Made by a program: the position numbers and the translations under genes
Notes under the pieces: generated by a model
The model's input: the letters and a program-made list of their open reading frames with translations, nothing else
The model's database searches: none
What the model was told of the DNA's origin: nothing
Shown here: positions 33,525 to 36,123 of the stretch, one piece after another
Position numbering within the stretch: position 1 is the stretch's first letter
Layout: each line of letters opens with the position of its first letter
Assembly: GCA_027053355.1 (NCBI GenBank)
Contig: JALUDX010000004.1
Location: forward strand, 30,537 to 66,659
Source: Anaerolineales bacterium
GTDB lineage: Bacteria; Chloroflexota; Anaerolineae; Anaerolineales; DRMV01
Reading direction: 5' to 3'
DNA: 36,123 bases

Positions 33525-34253
33525 TCAGGTGAGGTGCCGCCCGCCGTCCAGATGGATGATTTCGCCGGTGATGTAGGCCGGGCCGGTGAGCAGAAAGCGC
33601 AGCGTCGCGCCGACTTCTTCGGGCTGTGCCCAGCGGCTGATGGGCGTGGCGTGCAGCACTTTGGGGGCGGGCTGCCCGTCGGAAGGCGGCAGCACCGCGC
33701 CTAAGGCGATGCCGTTCACCGTGATGCGGGGGGCGAAGGCTACCGCAAGAGATTGCGTCAGCGCCACCAGCCCTGCCTTGCTGATGGTGTAGGGCAGGTG
33801 GTCGGCGCCGGGGCGCAGGGCGCGCCAATCCAGAATGTTGACGATGCGCCCCTCGGCCTCGGGCTCGGCCAGCAGGCGCCGCGCGAAGGCCTGCGAGAGC
33901 AGGAACGGTGCGGTCAGGTTGATGCGCAGGTGGCGCTCCCACGCGGGGAGGTCGGTGCTCTGCCAATCAAGGTTTTCAAAAATGGCCGCGCTGTTGACCA
34001 AAGCGTTCAGGCTGCCCAAAGCCTGCCACGCCCGCTCCACCAGCGCGGCGGCTTCTGCGGGGTTGTTCAGGTCGGCCTGCAGCAGCGCCACGGTGGCGCC
34101 GCGGGCGCGCAAAGCCGCCGCGGTTTGTTCCGCGGCCTCGCGTGAACGGCCGTAGTGCAGGGCTACGTTGCCGCCCGCTTCGGCTACGGCCTCGGCCAGT
34201 ATCTTGCCTACCCGCCGCGCCGCGCCGGTGATCAGTACATTGAGCGTCGCCAT
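33525..34253 (-). CDS. SDR oxidoreductase, pteridine-reductase/FolM-like
   Basis: 242 aa. NADPH-binding motif TGAARRVGK (9-17): TGAxRR is characteristic of pteridine reductases and FolM rather than TGxxxGIG SDRs. LVNSAAIF is the NNAG-equivalent. The catalytic Tyr155 and Lys159 (YTISK) are present, and the usual Ser is replaced by Asp142 (VNILDWRA), 13 residues before the Tyr, as in PTR1 (Asp181/Tyr194/Lys198). It may reduce dihydrofolate or dihydromonapterin/biopterin. Located between the YhaM-like gene and the mutase gene, about 3 kb from the ThyX-like gene. No folA in the window. Confidence 0.85.
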   Translation of the reverse strand: MATLNVLITGAARRVGKILAEAVAEAGGNVALHYGRSREAAEQTAAALRARGATVALLQADLNNPAEAAALVERAWQALGSLNALVNSAAIFENLDWQSTDLPAWERHLRINLTAPFLLSQAFARRLLAEPEAEGRIVNILDWRALRPGADHLPYTISKAGLVALTQSLAVAFAPRITVNGIALGAVLPPSDGQPAPKVLHATPISRWAQPEEVGATLRFLLTGPAYITGEIIHLDGGRHLT

Positions 34254-34305
34254 GATTTTGTCAGCAAGGGAGAGGAACCGCAGATTTCACAGATTGGCAT
34301 AGAGG

Positions 34306-34435
34306 GCGATTTAGGATTAGCGATTTAGGATTAGCGATTTAGGGCCGGCGGCATCACCTGCCACTGGGGCACTGGGCATCATTGCACTGAGCATCTGGGC
34401 ATCCCTGCACCGGGCATCCCTGCACCGGCCATCCC

Positions 34436-34436
<1 letters not shown>
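34306..34436. repeat. Short tandem repeats between SDR and mutase genes
   Basis: GCGATTTAGGATTA x 2.8 (34306-34344, 14-bp period) and GGGCATCCCTGCACC x 2.6 (34397-34436, 15-bp period, reaching the mutase stop codon). The gap between them is also TGGGCATC-rich. Confidence 0.9.
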
Positions 34437-36121
<1,685 letters not shown>

Positions 36122-36123
36122 TG

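Overview
This window is GC-rich, gene-dense bacterial DNA. Its gene content fits Chloroflexota, most likely an Anaerolineae-type lineage: S-layer-homology (SLH) proteins, a lipoprotein with a Thr/Pro/Ala linker, a stand-alone methylmalonyl-CoA mutase catalytic subunit, a B. subtilis-type AroH chorismate mutase, a ThyX-related protein and a YhaM-like nuclease. The lineage is inferred from these gene types; there is no rRNA, tRNA or CRISPR array here to confirm it.

Layout. 1-441: a 127-bp direct duplication that ends in a promoter. 442-1602: lipoprotein. 2150-5265: compact operon yebC-ruvC-ruvA-(two-TM protein)-proC, closed by a strong hairpin. 5367-9763 (minus): a coupled cell-surface pair, a giant beta-roll protein with an S74-type chaperone domain followed by an SLH protein. 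9764-10882: long non-coding stretch with a structured leader and repeats. 10883-12235 (minus): UDP-glucose dehydrogenase, divergent from an 883-aa SLH exoprotein (12422-15073). 15450-18860 (minus): enoyl-CoA hydratase, a small DinB-like protein, and an overlapping hpt-aroH-pheA operon. 19030-20051 (minus): a three-gene overlapping cassette (AbrB-like, small protein, nucleotidyltransferase). 20135-22855 (minus): alaS, divergent from rpsO and pnp (23317-26009). 26460-30344: gyrA followed by a double ThyX-like protein. 31223-32305: Tat-exported L,D-transpeptidase. 32502-36121 (minus): YhaM-like nuclease, FolM/pteridine-reductase-like SDR, methylmalonyl-CoA mutase large subunit.

The housekeeping genes cover recombination repair, proline and phenylalanine synthesis, purine salvage, translation, RNA decay and DNA topology. 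The surface genes suggest a single-membrane envelope with an S-layer. The FolM-like reductase and the ThyX-like protein may both serve folate/thymidylate metabolism.

The most unusual content is outside the genes. A dispersed, MITE-like repeat family with termini close to GTAACNGTTCAGCC occurs in most of the larger intergenic gaps, in full, partial and internally deleted forms; one copy supplies the stop codon and last residues of pheA. A second family is a GTAGGGGCG/CGCCCCTAC palindrome. Two distant sites share a promoter-like block (11-bp spaced TTTGGCAAAA repeats, GATG, TATACT with identical spacing); one of them precedes a candidate ~100-nt RNA ending in a 16-bp terminator hairpin.
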